Positions 10,622-20,213 of a stretch of 64,000 nt of DNA are shown one piece after another. The position numbers and the translations under genes were made by a program. The notes under the pieces are model-generated. The model had not been told where the DNA came from and did no database searches. It worked only from the letters and a program-made list of their open reading frames with translations. Every line of letters begins with the position of its first letter. Positions within the stretch are counted from its first letter, which is position 1. Source of the DNA: Shewanella glacialipiscicola (GTDB lineage: Bacteria > Pseudomonadota > Gammaproteobacteria > Enterobacterales > Shewanellaceae); assembly GCF_023283485.1 (NCBI RefSeq), contig NZ_JAKILU010000006.1:124001-188000 (forward strand). The letters run 5' to 3'.

Positions 10622-11313
10622 ACTTGGGTTTCCGCCGCTAATTGCAGGAAGCCATTTTTCATCATCAGTTGGCGATCCATACGGGCAGCTAATTTATGAT
10701 CGTGAGTCACCACCACAAAGGCCGTTCCCAACTGATCGGCCAGCTCACGGATAAGCTCATACACCGCATCGCCACTATTGGCATCTAAGTTACCCGTTGG
10801 TTCATCCGCCAACACTAACTTAGGTTTATTAATCAAGGCTCTTGCAATAGCCACTCGTTGACGTTCGCCGCCCGATAACTCGGCAGGAATGTGCGTCAGG
10901 CGATGCCCCAGCCCAACGCGCTCCAGTAAGGCTTTAGCATCGGCAAGTGCTTGCTTACGATCTTTCCCTTGAATAAACGCTGGCATTGCTACGTTTTCTA
11001 ACGCGGTAAATTCAGGTAATAAATGGTGGAACTGATAGATAAAACCTAAATCCTGATTACGGATTTGTGCTTGGCGCGCACTCGATACTTGATATAAATC
11101 TTCGCCTAACAGCAACACTTTACCGGCGGTTGGCTCATCCAACGTGCCCATAATATGCAGCAGCGTACTTTTACCTGAGCCTGAGCTACCGACAATTGCC
11201 AACTGCTCACCCTTAAAAACTTGCAAATCGACATTGGACAAAACTTGTGTGGTCACGGCGCCATCATGGTAACTCTTACTGACACTCTGCACTTGCAGTA
11301 ACACGTCTTGCAT
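10618..11313 (-). CDS. lolD: Lipoprotein-releasing ABC transporter ATPase LolD
   Basis: ATPase subunit of the LolCDE lipoprotein exporter. The 231-residue protein has Walker [13 protein letters not shown] (near 42-53), signature [15 protein letters not shown] (near 145), and Walker [14 protein letters not shown]. The Q-loop is in [11 protein letters not shown]. It overlaps the next gene lolE by 4 bases and follows lolC after a 134-base gap. Confidence 0.96.
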   Translation of the reverse strand: MQDVLLQVQSVSKSYHDGAVTTQVLSNVDLQVFKGEQLAIVGSSGSGKSTLLHIMGTLDEPTAGKVLLLGEDLYQVSSARQAQIRNQDLGFIYQFHHLLPEFTALENVAMPAFIQGKDRKQALADAKALLERVGLGHRLTHIPAELSGGERQRVAIARALINKPKLVLADEPTGNLDANSGDAVYELIRELADQLGTAFVVVTHDHKLAARMDRQLMMKNGFLQLAAETQV

Positions 11314-11447
11314 TAAAGTTCTCTCTTAAACAGGTCTTGGCATCAATTTATTTCATCAAATAAATGCATGTAATCATTCATATATTACCCAATATATCAC
11401 TTAGGTTAATATCTATAAGTGAATATGACTCATCAACATTTGCGTAT

Positions 11448-12680
11448 TTACTCGTATCTCAGCGCGGTTGCTGGTTGCACATTGGCTGCCCGCAGCGCGG
11501 GATATAAAGTGGCTAATAAGGTCACCAACAAGGTGCCTATCACAATCACAAACAACTGCATAAACTCCAGTTTCACTGGCAAGCTCTGCCCTACACCTAA
11601 AATTGAAATCCCTAAGGTCGTCATAATCCCATTCAGATTCAAGGTAATGAGTATGCCGACTGCTAGCCCGAGCACTAAACCAAGTACGGCATTGAGCGTG
11701 CCTTGCACCACAAAAATGCCCATCACGGCAGGCGTGGTCACACCTTGGGTTTTCAGTACCGCCACATCGGTAGTTTTATCCACCACCATCATCACTAACG
11801 CTGAAACAATATTAAAAGCCGCGACTGCCACAATCAGGCTCAGCATGAGCGACATCATATTTTTTTCCATTTTGACCGCGCCAAACAAGTGGCCATAGGT
11901 ATCGCGCCAGTCACTGGTTGTTGCCTTAACGCCTTGTTTAGCAATAACATCCTGTACTTTAGGCGCTAAAGCTGGCGCGCTAAAGGGATCGACCAAATAG
12001 AGCCTTAATTGATCGATGGCATCACTGGGTTGACGCATTAGGCGTTTCGCATCTTGATAATGGATATACGCCACGCCCGCATCGACCTGCGATCCCATTT
12101 CAAAAATACCCGATACTAAAAACTTACGTTGGCTCGGCACCGGTCCCAAGGGCGAATACACCACACCATCACCACTCAATAGCCGTATCGTATCACCCGG
12201 TGCGACTTTGAGTTGTCTTGCCAGTTCAGCGCCTAAAATCACCTTGTAATCGCCACTTTTTAGCTGTTCAAAAGCACCTGAGTAAGTGTGCTGGGCAACA
12301 GAAGATAGTTCTTGTGCTAATTCGGGAAACACACCATAAATTTGTACAGCGCGAATATTCGCTGCCGATTGCACCATGGCCTGAGTCGACACGCTCGGCG
12401 TTACGCCTAGTACGCCCGGCAAAGCTTTAAGCGCACTCGCCTGCTCAGTCCAATCGACTAAGGGAACTTCGCTATAAATAGTTAATTGCGGCACGGCCCC
12501 TAAGATGCGTTGCTTCAGTTGGCCTTCAAGACCATTCATCACAGAGCTCACAACAATAAGCGCGGCAACACCTAAAAAAATGCCCGAAACGGCAAATAAA
12601 GTAATGAACGACGCGAACGCGTTCGCTTTTCTGGCCCGCCAATAGCGGTAACCAATATAGAAAGGAAATCCTGGATTCAT
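11448..12680 (-). CDS. lolC: Lipoprotein-releasing ABC transporter permease LolC
   Basis: Second permease of the LolCDE exporter; in E. coli LolC recruits the chaperone LolA. The 410-residue protein begins MNPGFPFYIGYRYWRARKANAFASF. It has a first membrane segment near 22-45, a periplasmic domain, and three membrane segments between about 265 and 395. It is the first gene of the lol operon and is divergent from the 12775 gene. Which of the two permeases is the functional LolC or LolE cannot be settled by eye. Confidence 0.9.
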   Translation of the reverse strand: MNPGFPFYIGYRYWRARKANAFASFITLFAVSGIFLGVAALIVVSSVMNGLEGQLKQRILGAVPQLTIYSEVPLVDWTEQASALKALPGVLGVTPSVSTQAMVQSAANIRAVQIYGVFPELAQELSSVAQHTYSGAFEQLKSGDYKVILGAELARQLKVAPGDTIRLLSGDGVVYSPLGPVPSQRKFLVSGIFEMGSQVDAGVAYIHYQDAKRLMRQPSDAIDQLRLYLVDPFSAPALAPKVQDVIAKQGVKATTSDWRDTYGHLFGAVKMEKNMMSLMLSLIVAVAAFNIVSALVMMVVDKTTDVAVLKTQGVTTPAVMGIFVVQGTLNAVLGLVLGLAVGILITLNLNGIMTTLGISILGVGQSLPVKLEFMQLFVIVIGTLLVTLLATLYPALRAANVQPATALRYE

Positions 12681-12774
12681 TGAAAGAGGGTTACGTCCTG
12701 TGTGCTGAACTTGCTAAATCATGAAGATGGGCACGATAATAGGGGTATTGGTCCTATAAATAAAGAGGCAAGAC

Positions 12775-13410
12775 TTGTTCACTGACCCCAATCCGTATTT
12801 TAGTGTGCCTCACCACTTCACAGCCTATTTAAGCCAATGGCCTAATTCCCAGCCATTACCCTCAGAAATGACATTAAGATCAATGCAATCCTTGGGTATT
12901 CAGCTATTAAGTGAAGTTAAAACGCTCGAGGCTAACTGCCTGCTACAACTGCGTCATTTAGACAACGACGCAAAAGCCGTGGTGGACTTTTTAAAGCTAC
13001 AATCACGCAAAGTCGATTTAGTACTACAACATGTATTAGAAAAAGAAACCCAAGAGGGTGAAAAATGCATTGGCAGTCAGTTCGGTGGTAGCGGCTTGCG
13101 ATTATTCACGCCATCAGCCTTGACCATTGGCACCCATTATAAAATCACCCTATTTATTCATGACGAATTAGTGGCTATTTTGTGCTTTGGTAAAGTTGTT
13201 GCCACTCAGCCCATCACCGCCGCTCAATCACAGAATAATGAGCATAACATCAACGCTGAGTCTGCTGCCAAGCCCTGTGATGCACAATGGCAAACCGATG
13301 TTGAGTTCAGTCAAATTCTCGAAGCCGATGTCGAACAGTTAGTCAAAGCCAGCCTTAATGTACAACAGAAACAGCTCAAATTACGTAAACTCTCCCGAGA
13401 CGAGCGTTAA
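12775..13410 (+). CDS. Conserved hypothetical protein, possibly PilZ-like
   Basis: A 211-residue soluble protein of unsure function. It starts at a TTG codon with AGAGG a few bases upstream; no better ATG is present. The middle part (VVDFLKLQSRKVDLVLQHVL, then EKCIGSQFGGSGLRLFTP near 97-115) looks like a beta-barrel domain with a D/S-x-x-G turn, as in PilZ c-di-GMP binding domains, but the usual RxxxR motif is not obvious. It lies between divergent lolC and mfd. The PilZ assignment is a resemblance only. Confidence 0.6.
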   Translation: MFTDPNPYFSVPHHFTAYLSQWPNSQPLPSEMTLRSMQSLGIQLLSEVKTLEANCLLQLRHLDNDAKAVVDFLKLQSRKVDLVLQHVLEKETQEGEKCIGSQFGGSGLRLFTPSALTIGTHYKITLFIHDELVAILCFGKVVATQPITAAQSQNNEHNINAESAAKPCDAQWQTDVEFSQILEADVEQLVKASLNVQQKQLKLRKLSRDER

Positions 13411-13498
13411 TAGCCGTTGACTTTTCACTGGCACCTACGCCCTCAAGTCTCTACAATGTCAGCAACTTTTTGTGAATGAATCAGTTTATCGTACGCCA

Positions 13499-16400
13499 AT
13501 GACTCACATATCAGCCCTAGCGCCGCCAGCCGTTAAAACTGGCACTCAAATTCAAACCTTGTCCACTGTGGGCGGGGTTTGCCAAGCCGTTACACTCGCC
13601 AGTTTAGCGCGTCAACATAAGGGGACGACTCTGGTTGTCACCAGTGATACGCCAAGCGCCTTAACCTTAGAGCTAGAGCTGAGTTATTTACTCAGTAAAA
13701 CAGGGATTAAGGTCAGATTATTTCCCGACCGAGAAACCCTGCCCTACGACAGCTTTTCGCCCCATCAGGATTTAATTTCCCAACGACTTGAAACACTGGC
13801 GCAGCTATCTCAGATTGAGCAAAATATCGTTATCGTTCCGGTTACGACCTTAATGATGCGCCTACCTCCTAAGGCCTATTTAAGTGCCAATGTGTTTGTG
13901 CTGAAGAAGGGCGACAACTACAAATTACACGATGTGCGCCAGCATTTAACCGACACGGGCTACCATGCGGTTGAGCAAGTCTATGAACACGGTGAGTTTG
14001 CTATTCGCGGTTCGATTCTGGATATCTTCCCCACGGGCATGAATATGCCACTGCGTATCGAGTTATTCGACGAAGAAGTCGAAACTATTCGCCGTTTTGA
14101 CCCAGAAACCCAACGTTCATTGCAACCGGTCGACTCTATTCGGTTATTACCCGCCAAGGAATTCCCCACCGACAGCGCAGCCATAGAAGGTTTTAGGCAA
14201 CGATACCGTCGCCGTTTTGAGGTTATCGTTAAAGAACCTGAATCGGTTTATCAGTTAGTCAGCCGCAATTTAATGCCCGCAGGGATTGAAAACTACCTGC
14301 CACTATTTTTTGATGACACCGCCACCTTATTTGATTATTTGCCCAAGGACACACAATTAGTCACCTTAGGTGATATTGAAAAGTCGGCGCGCGCGCATTT
14401 ACAAGAAGTCGAGCATCGCTATCAAGACAGACGCGTTGATCCACTGCGGCCATTACTTGCGCCTAAAGAGCTGTATTTACTCATCGAAGAGTTATTTGCC
14501 GCCTTTAAACCGCTGTCACGTTACCAAATGCAAGTGCCTACGGCCGATAGCCCTGTCACAAGCAAAGCGGCGATTATTGCTGCCAGTACCCTGCCCGATA
14601 TCAGCGCCAACCATAAATTAAAGCAACCACTGCTCGCGCTGCAAGATTATGCCAGTAGCGCCAAGCGCATGTTGTTTAGCGCTGAGTCCGAAGGTCGCCG
14701 CGAAGCGCTACTTGAATTGCTCGCTAAAATTCAGTTAAAACCTGCGCTGTTTAACCATTTTGATGAATTTATTCAAAGTGATGCCAAGTTAGGCCTTATC
14801 GTGTCGCCGCTATCCCGCGGTTGTTTGCTGCAGATCAGCGCCAAAGAAAGCATCAGTATCATTTGTGAAACTGAGCTATTTGGCCATCGTATTTCTCAGC
14901 AACGCCGCCGTGAAAAACAGCGACAAATTAGCAACGATGCCCTGATTAAAAACTTAGCCGAACTCAAAGTCGGCCAGCCCATAGTGCATTTAGAGCACGG
15001 CGTGGCGCTATATAAAGGCTTAGTTACCTTAGACACGGGTGGATTAGTAGCTGAATACCTACAACTCGAATATGCCGGTGGCGATAAGCTCTATGTGCCA
15101 GTGTCTTCATTACATCTTATCAGCCGCTACAGTGTTGGCGCCGACGAAGACGCCCACTTAAATAAACTCGGCAACGAGACTTGGGCTAAAGCCAAGAAAA
15201 AAGCCATTGAAAAAATTCGCGACGTTGCGGCCGAGCTTCTCGATGTCTATGCTCGTCGCCAAGCGCGCCCTGGCGAAAGCTGCGCGATTGACGAAGAAGA
15301 ATACGCCCAATTCGCTCGCGGTTTCCCCTTTGAAGAAACCGTCGACCAAGAAAGCGCTATTATAGCGGTGTTAGCCGATATGCAATCACCGACCGCAATG
15401 GACCGATTAGTCTGCGGCGATGTGGGCTTTGGTAAAACAGAAGTCGCCATGCGCGCCGCATTTGTGGCCGTCAATGCTGGCAAACAAGTGGTGGTGCTGG
15501 TTCCGACCACATTGCTTGCACAGCAGCACTATGAAAACTTTAAAGACAGATTTGCCGACTGGCCAGTAGTCACCGAAGTGATGTCACGCTTTCGAACCGC
15601 CAAAGAGCAAACTCAAGTGCTACAGCAATTGGAAGAAGGCAAAGTGGATATCGTTATCGGTACCCATAAGTTATTGCAATCTGAGGCCAAGTTTGAAAAC
15701 TTAGGCCTGTTGATTATCGACGAAGAACATCGATTTGGTGTGCGCCAAAAAGAGAAAATCAAGGCGCTACGTGCTAACGTGGATATCTTAACGCTCACTG
15801 CAACGCCCATTCCGCGTACCTTAAACATGGCTATGTCGGGCATGCGCGATTTATCGATTATCGCTACCCCACCCGCCAAACGGTTAGCGGTAAAAACCTT
15901 TGTGCGAGAATCAGATCCTGCGACTGTGCGCGAGGCCATTTTGCGGGAGATTCTCCGTGGCGGCCAAGTGTATTACCTGCACAATAATGTTGAAAGTATC
16001 GAAGCATGTGCCCAAGGCATTATCGATTTACTGCCCGAAGCGCGAGTCGTCGTCGCCCACGGTCAAATGCGTGAGCGCGATCTTGAACGGGTGATGTCCG
16101 ACTTTTATCATCAAAGATTCAACGTATTAGTTTGTACCACTATTATCGAAACTGGTATCGACGTCCCGAGTGCCAACACCATTATTATTGAACGCGCCGA
16201 TATGTTCGGTCTGGCGCAGTTGCATCAATTACGTGGCCGCGTCGGGCGCTCGCACCACCAAGCCTATGCTTATTTGATGACGCCGCACCCAAAACGTATC
16301 ACGCCAGATGCACGTAAACGTTTAGAAGCGATTGGTGCACTTGAAGATCTTGGCGCAGGTTTTATGCTGGCGACCCAAGATTTAGAGATCCGCGGCGCAG

Positions 16401-16987
16401 GTGAACTCTTAGGTGATGAACAAAGTGGCCATATTTCTAAAATTGGCTTTAGCTTGTACATGGAAATGCTCGAAGCGGCAGTCAAGGCCTTAAAACAAGG
16501 TAAAGAGCCATCGCTAGCGCAAATGCTGAATCAGCAATGCGAGATTGAACTGCGTATCCCCGCCCTATTACCCGAAGCCTATGTAAGCGATGTTAATATT
16601 CGCCTATCGCTTTATAAGCGTATTGCGGGTTGCGAAACACAGGCGGCGCTAGATGAGTTAAAAGTTGAATTAATTGACCGTTTTGGCTTATTGCCGGAAC
16701 CTACACGCAACTTAATGGAAATGACCCTCTACAAACATGAGGCGACTCGCTTAGGGGCCACTAAAATCGAAGTGCACAGCAAAGGCGGTAGCATCGAATT
16801 TAGTGATGATCATGTCATCGACCCGATGTTTATTATTGGATTACTCCAAAGCCAGCCACAAATCTATCGAATGGAAGGACCGAATAAGTTAAAGTTCAGC
16901 TTTGCGGCCGAAACCAGTAAAGACCGCCTCGCTTTAGTGAAACTTTTGCTTGAACAATTATCACAACATCGTCTTGGAGATAAATAG
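13499..16987 (+). CDS. mfd: Transcription-repair coupling factor
   Basis: Removes stalled RNA polymerase from lesions and recruits UvrA. The 1162-residue protein has a UvrB-like N-terminal region, a CarD-type RNA polymerase interaction domain near 480-550 (VGQPIVHLEHGVALYKGL), a RecG-like motor with Walker A GDVGFGKTEVAMRA and the DEEH box LLIIDEEHRFGV, and a C-terminal TRCF domain. I chose the ATG at 13499 because its N-terminus aligns best with E. coli Mfd; a GTG at 13472 would add nine residues. Neither has a clear ribosome binding site. The stop overlaps the next gene by one base. Confidence 0.97.
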   Translation: MTHISALAPPAVKTGTQIQTLSTVGGVCQAVTLASLARQHKGTTLVVTSDTPSALTLELELSYLLSKTGIKVRLFPDRETLPYDSFSPHQDLISQRLETLAQLSQIEQNIVIVPVTTLMMRLPPKAYLSANVFVLKKGDNYKLHDVRQHLTDTGYHAVEQVYEHGEFAIRGSILDIFPTGMNMPLRIELFDEEVETIRRFDPETQRSLQPVDSIRLLPAKEFPTDSAAIEGFRQRYRRRFEVIVKEPESVYQLVSRNLMPAGIENYLPLFFDDTATLFDYLPKDTQLVTLGDIEKSARAHLQEVEHRYQDRRVDPLRPLLAPKELYLLIEELFAAFKPLSRYQMQVPTADSPVTSKAAIIAASTLPDISANHKLKQPLLALQDYASSAKRMLFSAESEGRREALLELLAKIQLKPALFNHFDEFIQSDAKLGLIVSPLSRGCLLQISAKESISIICETELFGHRISQQRRREKQRQISNDALIKNLAELKVGQPIVHLEHGVALYKGLVTLDTGGLVAEYLQLEYAGGDKLYVPVSSLHLISRYSVGADEDAHLNKLGNETWAKAKKKAIEKIRDVAAELLDVYARRQARPGESCAIDEEEYAQFARGFPFEETVDQESAIIAVLADMQSPTAMDRLVCGDVGFGKTEVAMRAAFVAVNAGKQVVVLVPTTLLAQQHYENFKDRFADWPVVTEVMSRFRTAKEQTQVLQQLEEGKVDIVIGTHKLLQSEAKFENLGLLIIDEEHRFGVRQKEKIKALRANVDILTLTATPIPRTLNMAMSGMRDLSIIATPPAKRLAVKTFVRESDPATVREAILREILRGGQVYYLHNNVESIEACAQGIIDLLPEARVVVAHGQMRERDLERVMSDFYHQRFNVLVCTTIIETGIDVPSANTIIIERADMFGLAQLHQLRGRVGRSHHQAYAYLMTPHPKRITPDARKRLEAIGALEDLGAGFMLATQDLEIRGAGELLGDEQSGHISKIGFSLYMEMLEAAVKALKQGKEPSLAQMLNQQCEIELRIPALLPEAYVSDVNIRLSLYKRIAGCETQAALDELKVELIDRFGLLPEPTRNLMEMTLYKHEATRLGATKIEVHSKGGSIEFSDDHVIDPMFIIGLLQSQPQIYRMEGPNKLKFSFAAETSKDRLALVKLLLEQLSQHRLGDK

Positions 16988-17973
16988 TGTTACGTAAACT
17001 CGCGGTCTCTATCGCTACACTCATTGCGCTATCACACACTCAAGTCGCCCAAGCACAAGCTTGGTTTGAGGTTGAGGTCTATGTGTTTGAACGCCAAAGT
17101 CAGTCAACTGAACAATGGCCCAATGCGCCTCTCAAGACTAAAACCGACAACGCAATAGATTTAATTTCACCCGTCGTCGCACAAGCGGTCACGCCGAGCA
17201 CAAGCGCATCGACACCTTGCACTTTGGTATTTGACGCCGATGCGAACAGCCACTGCGCTGAAACCTTAAACGGCGCGACAGATAATGCGCGCGCCACTGT
17301 GCAATATCGCTATCCGTCAATCATTCCGTCAGAAATCAGTAGCCCAGAGCCACGTTATACTAGTGCCAACGGTAATCCAGTATTACTCACACGTAGCCAA
17401 GGCCAATTTGCCAGCATTATTAGCAGCATATCTCGTGAGCGAGGCACACGCAGTTTACTACACATGACTTGGCAACAACCTATGAGCGGTAAAAGCGGTT
17501 CAACACCAATACGATTATTTGCCGGTAAAGACTTTTCCAACACTTACCACTTTGATGGCCGAAAAATAGTTAAACAAAATCAGAGCGCGTCAACGCTCAG
17601 TACTGGAGGAATACCATTGTCTTCATCTGTGGTATCACCGGTATGGGAATTAGATGGCACACTAAATATCTACTTAAGCCATTATTTATATATTGAAACT
17701 GCGTTGAATTTACGCAAAGAAGGCCGAAAACTCATGCCCGTCGTGCCAAGTGATGGAGCAGATACCAGCGTAGCACTCACAACGCCCAAAGTGATGACGC
17801 CGTTTTTAATGTCGATTCCTTTAGAGCAAAATCGCCGCGTGAAGAGTGAAGAAATCCATTATTTAGATCATCCCGAAATGGGCATGGTGATCCAAGTGCG
17901 TAAAATGGCGCAGCCCAGTGCCCAGCAACAACCTCAAAATACCGAATCTATCCAAACGGTTGGGCAATACTGA
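16987..17973 (+). CDS. csiV: CsiV-family protein
   Basis: A 328-residue exported protein downstream of mfd, as csiV is in Vibrio, where CsiV is a peptidoglycan-binding protein needed for activity of the Csi/Cri class of envelope D-amino-acid response. It begins at a GTG that overlaps the mfd stop by one base, so translation is probably coupled. Residues 1-24 form a signal peptide (cleavage near AQAQA), followed directly by the family's opening WFEVEVYVFERQ. The middle is low complexity (Ser, Thr, Ala). The C-terminus ends in a Gln/Pro-rich tail. The precise role in this organism is inferred. Confidence 0.8.
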   Translation: MLRKLAVSIATLIALSHTQVAQAQAWFEVEVYVFERQSQSTEQWPNAPLKTKTDNAIDLISPVVAQAVTPSTSASTPCTLVFDADANSHCAETLNGATDNARATVQYRYPSIIPSEISSPEPRYTSANGNPVLLTRSQGQFASIISSISRERGTRSLLHMTWQQPMSGKSGSTPIRLFAGKDFSNTYHFDGRKIVKQNQSASTLSTGGIPLSSSVVSPVWELDGTLNIYLSHYLYIETALNLRKEGRKLMPVVPSDGADTSVALTTPKVMTPFLMSIPLEQNRRVKSEEIHYLDHPEMGMVIQVRKMAQPSAQQQPQNTESIQTVGQY

Positions 17974-18051
17974 ACGAGTAAATACCAGCAAAAACCAAGT
18001 TAAAACACTGTTTTTATTCTGAAAACTCATGATAAAAACAGTGCGGTTAAC

Positions 18052-18171
18052 TTAAGACGGTACGATCGATAAGTCGAGAAGATAAATATCATCAGTTTCG
18101 CCTTCTTGTACCGTCACGATTAATGTCTCTAAATAGGGCAAACGCCTCACCACCAATAGTGCATTAAGTGA
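18052..18171 (-). pseudogene. Possible C-terminal gene remnant
   Basis: On the minus strand a 39-codon open frame with coding-like composition ends at 18052-18054. It includes RRLPYLETLIVTVQEGETDD near its middle and has no plausible start. A stop lies just upstream at the left end of the frame. It looks like the tail of a lost gene, but I recognise no family. Low confidence. Confidence 0.3.
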
Positions 18172-18337
18172 TTAACCGCAATATCGCCACTCCGCACCAT
18201 CCATACTGTTTTCGAAACCTTGCCTTGGATTAAACTAAAAATATTAAACTAATCGAATTATATCCATCGTATTAAAAATGAATGCAAAGATCAGTGTTAA
18301 TCGAGGGGCTTGTAGTAGAGGTGATTAAATTAGCAGT

Positions 18338-18369
18338 AAAAAAACAGCTAACTAGACTGCTGTTAGCTG
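18338..18369 (-). terminator. Orphan terminator between csiV and hdhA
   Basis: Perfect 8-bp stem CAGCTAAC / GTTAGCTG with a 9-base loop, followed on the minus strand by seven T residues. No convincing gene precedes it on that strand up to 18724, so it may end a small RNA or mark a lost gene. The remainder of the 751-bp gap (17974-18724) shows nothing else I can support. Confidence 0.6.
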
Positions 18370-18724
18370 TGTCGGGCGACATACGCAAAGGGATATCCAT
18401 TCAATAGATAAATAGATTGAACAAGCTGTATTACTTTGTTACAAGTTGTTCAGATACGCAACTCTACACAAAAGATAATTATTTTCAAGTTTTTGAAAAA
18501 TAAACGATTCATTTAAATCAATATCATACTTTTTACTGAAAATTGCCCTATTACCTTTCTATAGTGTTCGTCATGCCGCACTCTGTATACTCAAGAGACG
18601 CCACAATATTTCTCTTAAGCTTAGATTGGCAACACGCCCAATCACCTGTTAATAAATGGTCACCAAACTCATCAATTTAGTACTTAACCATTTTGATTTG
18701 GCTTCATCCTCTAAGGAGATAAAC

Positions 18725-19492
18725 ATGTATAACCCTAAAGACTTTACACTCAATGGAAACGTTGCCGTCATTACGGGCGCCGGCGCTGGCATTGGCCGCG
18801 CGATAGCAGAAACCTTTGCAGCAGCGGGCGCTGCCGTTATGGTCAGCGATCTAAAACAAGAGACGGCAAATGTCGTAGCGCAAGCCATTATTGCAAAAGG
18901 AGGTAAAGCGGTTGCAATTGACTGTGATATCACTCAGGAAGATGATCTCACTCGCCTCGTGGCACAAACCATTAGCGAGTTTGGTAAGCTTACTATTTTA
19001 GTGAGTAATGCCGGTGGCGGTGGGCCAAAGCCATTTGATATGCCAATGGCCGATTTCCGTCGTGCATTTGATTTGAATGTGTTTTCTTTGTTCCGCCTCG
19101 CTCAAATTGCCGCACCAGCAATGGAAAAAGCGGGCGGAGGATCCATCTTAGGGATTACCTCAATGGCAGGAGAAAATAAAAATGAACATATGGCCTCCTA
19201 CGCATCGTCCAAAGCTGCGACCAACCATTTAATCCGCAATATTGCCTTTGATCTTGGCCACAAAAATATTCGCGTGAACGGCATCGCCCCCGGTGCTACC
19301 CGCACGGCCGCATTAGAATCGGTACTCACCGCTGAAATTGAACAACATATGCTAAAGAAAACCCCAATCCACCGATTAGGTGAGCCGCAAGATATGGCCA
19401 ATGCGGCCTTATTTTTATCTTCTCCAGCAGCAAGTTGGATCAGTGGTCAAATACTTACCGTGTCAGGTGGCGGCGTACAGGAACTGGAATAA
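18725..19492 (+). CDS. hdhA: Short-chain dehydrogenase, 7-alpha-hydroxysteroid dehydrogenase type
   Basis: NAD(P)-dependent oxidoreductase of 255 residues that resembles E. coli HdhA closely along its whole length. The Rossmann glycine motif is TGAGAGIGRAI near residues 18-28. The catalytic Ser is in GITSMAGENK, and the Tyr and Lys are in SYASSKAA. Shared blocks with HdhA include NAGGGGPKPFDMPMADFRR and the C-terminal SGQILTVSGGGVQELE. The start has TAAGGAG 6-7 bases upstream; an earlier in-frame ATG lacks one. The physiological substrate here is unknown, since bile acids are not an obvious nutrient. Confidence 0.85.
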   Translation: MYNPKDFTLNGNVAVITGAGAGIGRAIAETFAAAGAAVMVSDLKQETANVVAQAIIAKGGKAVAIDCDITQEDDLTRLVAQTISEFGKLTILVSNAGGGGPKPFDMPMADFRRAFDLNVFSLFRLAQIAAPAMEKAGGGSILGITSMAGENKNEHMASYASSKAATNHLIRNIAFDLGHKNIRVNGIAPGATRTAALESVLTAEIEQHMLKKTPIHRLGEPQDMANAALFLSSPAASWISGQILTVSGGGVQELE

Positions 19493-19520
19493 ATAACCCG
19501 AAGGCATTGCTGGAGAGTTG

Positions 19521-19577
19521 TTGAAGGGAGTTATTGAAGGGAGTTATTGGGTTTCGCACGTGGCGAGCGAAACCCAA
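19521..19577. repeat. Tandem 13-mer and perfect hairpin after hdhA
   Basis: A 13-bp unit TTGAAGGGAGTTA occurs twice in tandem (19521-19533, 19534-19546). It runs directly into a perfect 11-bp stem TTGGGTTTCGC / GCGAAACCCAA with a 9-base loop. There is no T run, so it is not a typical terminator. It separates the convergent hdhA and ycfP. Confidence 0.6.
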
Positions 19578-19596
19578 TACATTACAAAAACTATTA

Positions 19597-20136
19597 TTAT
19601 GCGGTTTTAAATTGGCTAATTTTGGGTAAGTGCGCAGCTAATTGTGAGAACTTATGCGGCTGAACAGTATCCCACTCAATCGAATAATAGGGACTCAATT
19701 CATTTGCAGACAGAGTGTTATCGGTGACCTCATCGTGCATCGACAAAATGCACATGGCTTGATGACGGTTTTTCAATCTAAACCCAGACACACATTTACT
19801 CGCAATATCAGTATATTCCTCAGGGCGATCGATACAGCCTTGCATGGTAATTTCTGGATGCAAATTAGGGTTGATCAACACCGATTTTAGCCCCGTTAAA
19901 AAACCAATGCGCTCAGCCCAATAGGCACCTAACCCCACTCCGACCATTAAAGGGGCTGGATCATCGCTATGTTTCATTTGCTTGGCCACTTCCTTAAGCA
20001 AATGCTGCATATCGTTCTTTGGATGCAAAGTACTGTAACTGACCAAACGTACATCAGAGTCAATAAACTGCAACTGACGCATTTTTTCGTGATTACCTGG
20101 GCTCGTTGCATCAAATCCATGAAGATAGAAAATCAT
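19597..20136 (-). CDS. ycfP: YcfP-family alpha/beta-fold esterase-like protein
   Basis: A 179-residue member of the YcfP (UPF0227) family, small alpha/beta-hydrolase-fold proteins of unknown substrate. It begins [18 protein letters not shown], with the HGF turn of the fold. The nucleophile-elbow region reads [11 protein letters not shown] near residue 67, so the usual Ser is replaced by Leu in G-x-S-x-G. It lies 77 bases downstream of nagZ on the same strand, the same pairing as in E. coli. Confidence 0.85.
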   Translation of the reverse strand: MIFYLHGFDATSPGNHEKMRQLQFIDSDVRLVSYSTLHPKNDMQHLLKEVAKQMKHSDDPAPLMVGVGLGAYWAERIGFLTGLKSVLINPNLHPEITMQGCIDRPEEYTDIASKCVSGFRLKNRHQAMCILSMHDEVTDNTLSANELSPYYSIEWDTVQPHKFSQLAAHLPKISQFKTA

Positions 20137-20213
20137 ATCAGGCCTTTTAATCGTTTTTAATAACGTGAATTGACTAACCCTAGCAAAAGAATGATCTCAT
20201 ACCTTGCGCTACA

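Noticed and set aside
11419..11898. 159-codon plus-strand frame inside lolC
   Set aside because: It is antisense to the well-supported lolC coding sequence and has low-complexity Thr/Ile/Pro composition typical of shadow frames.
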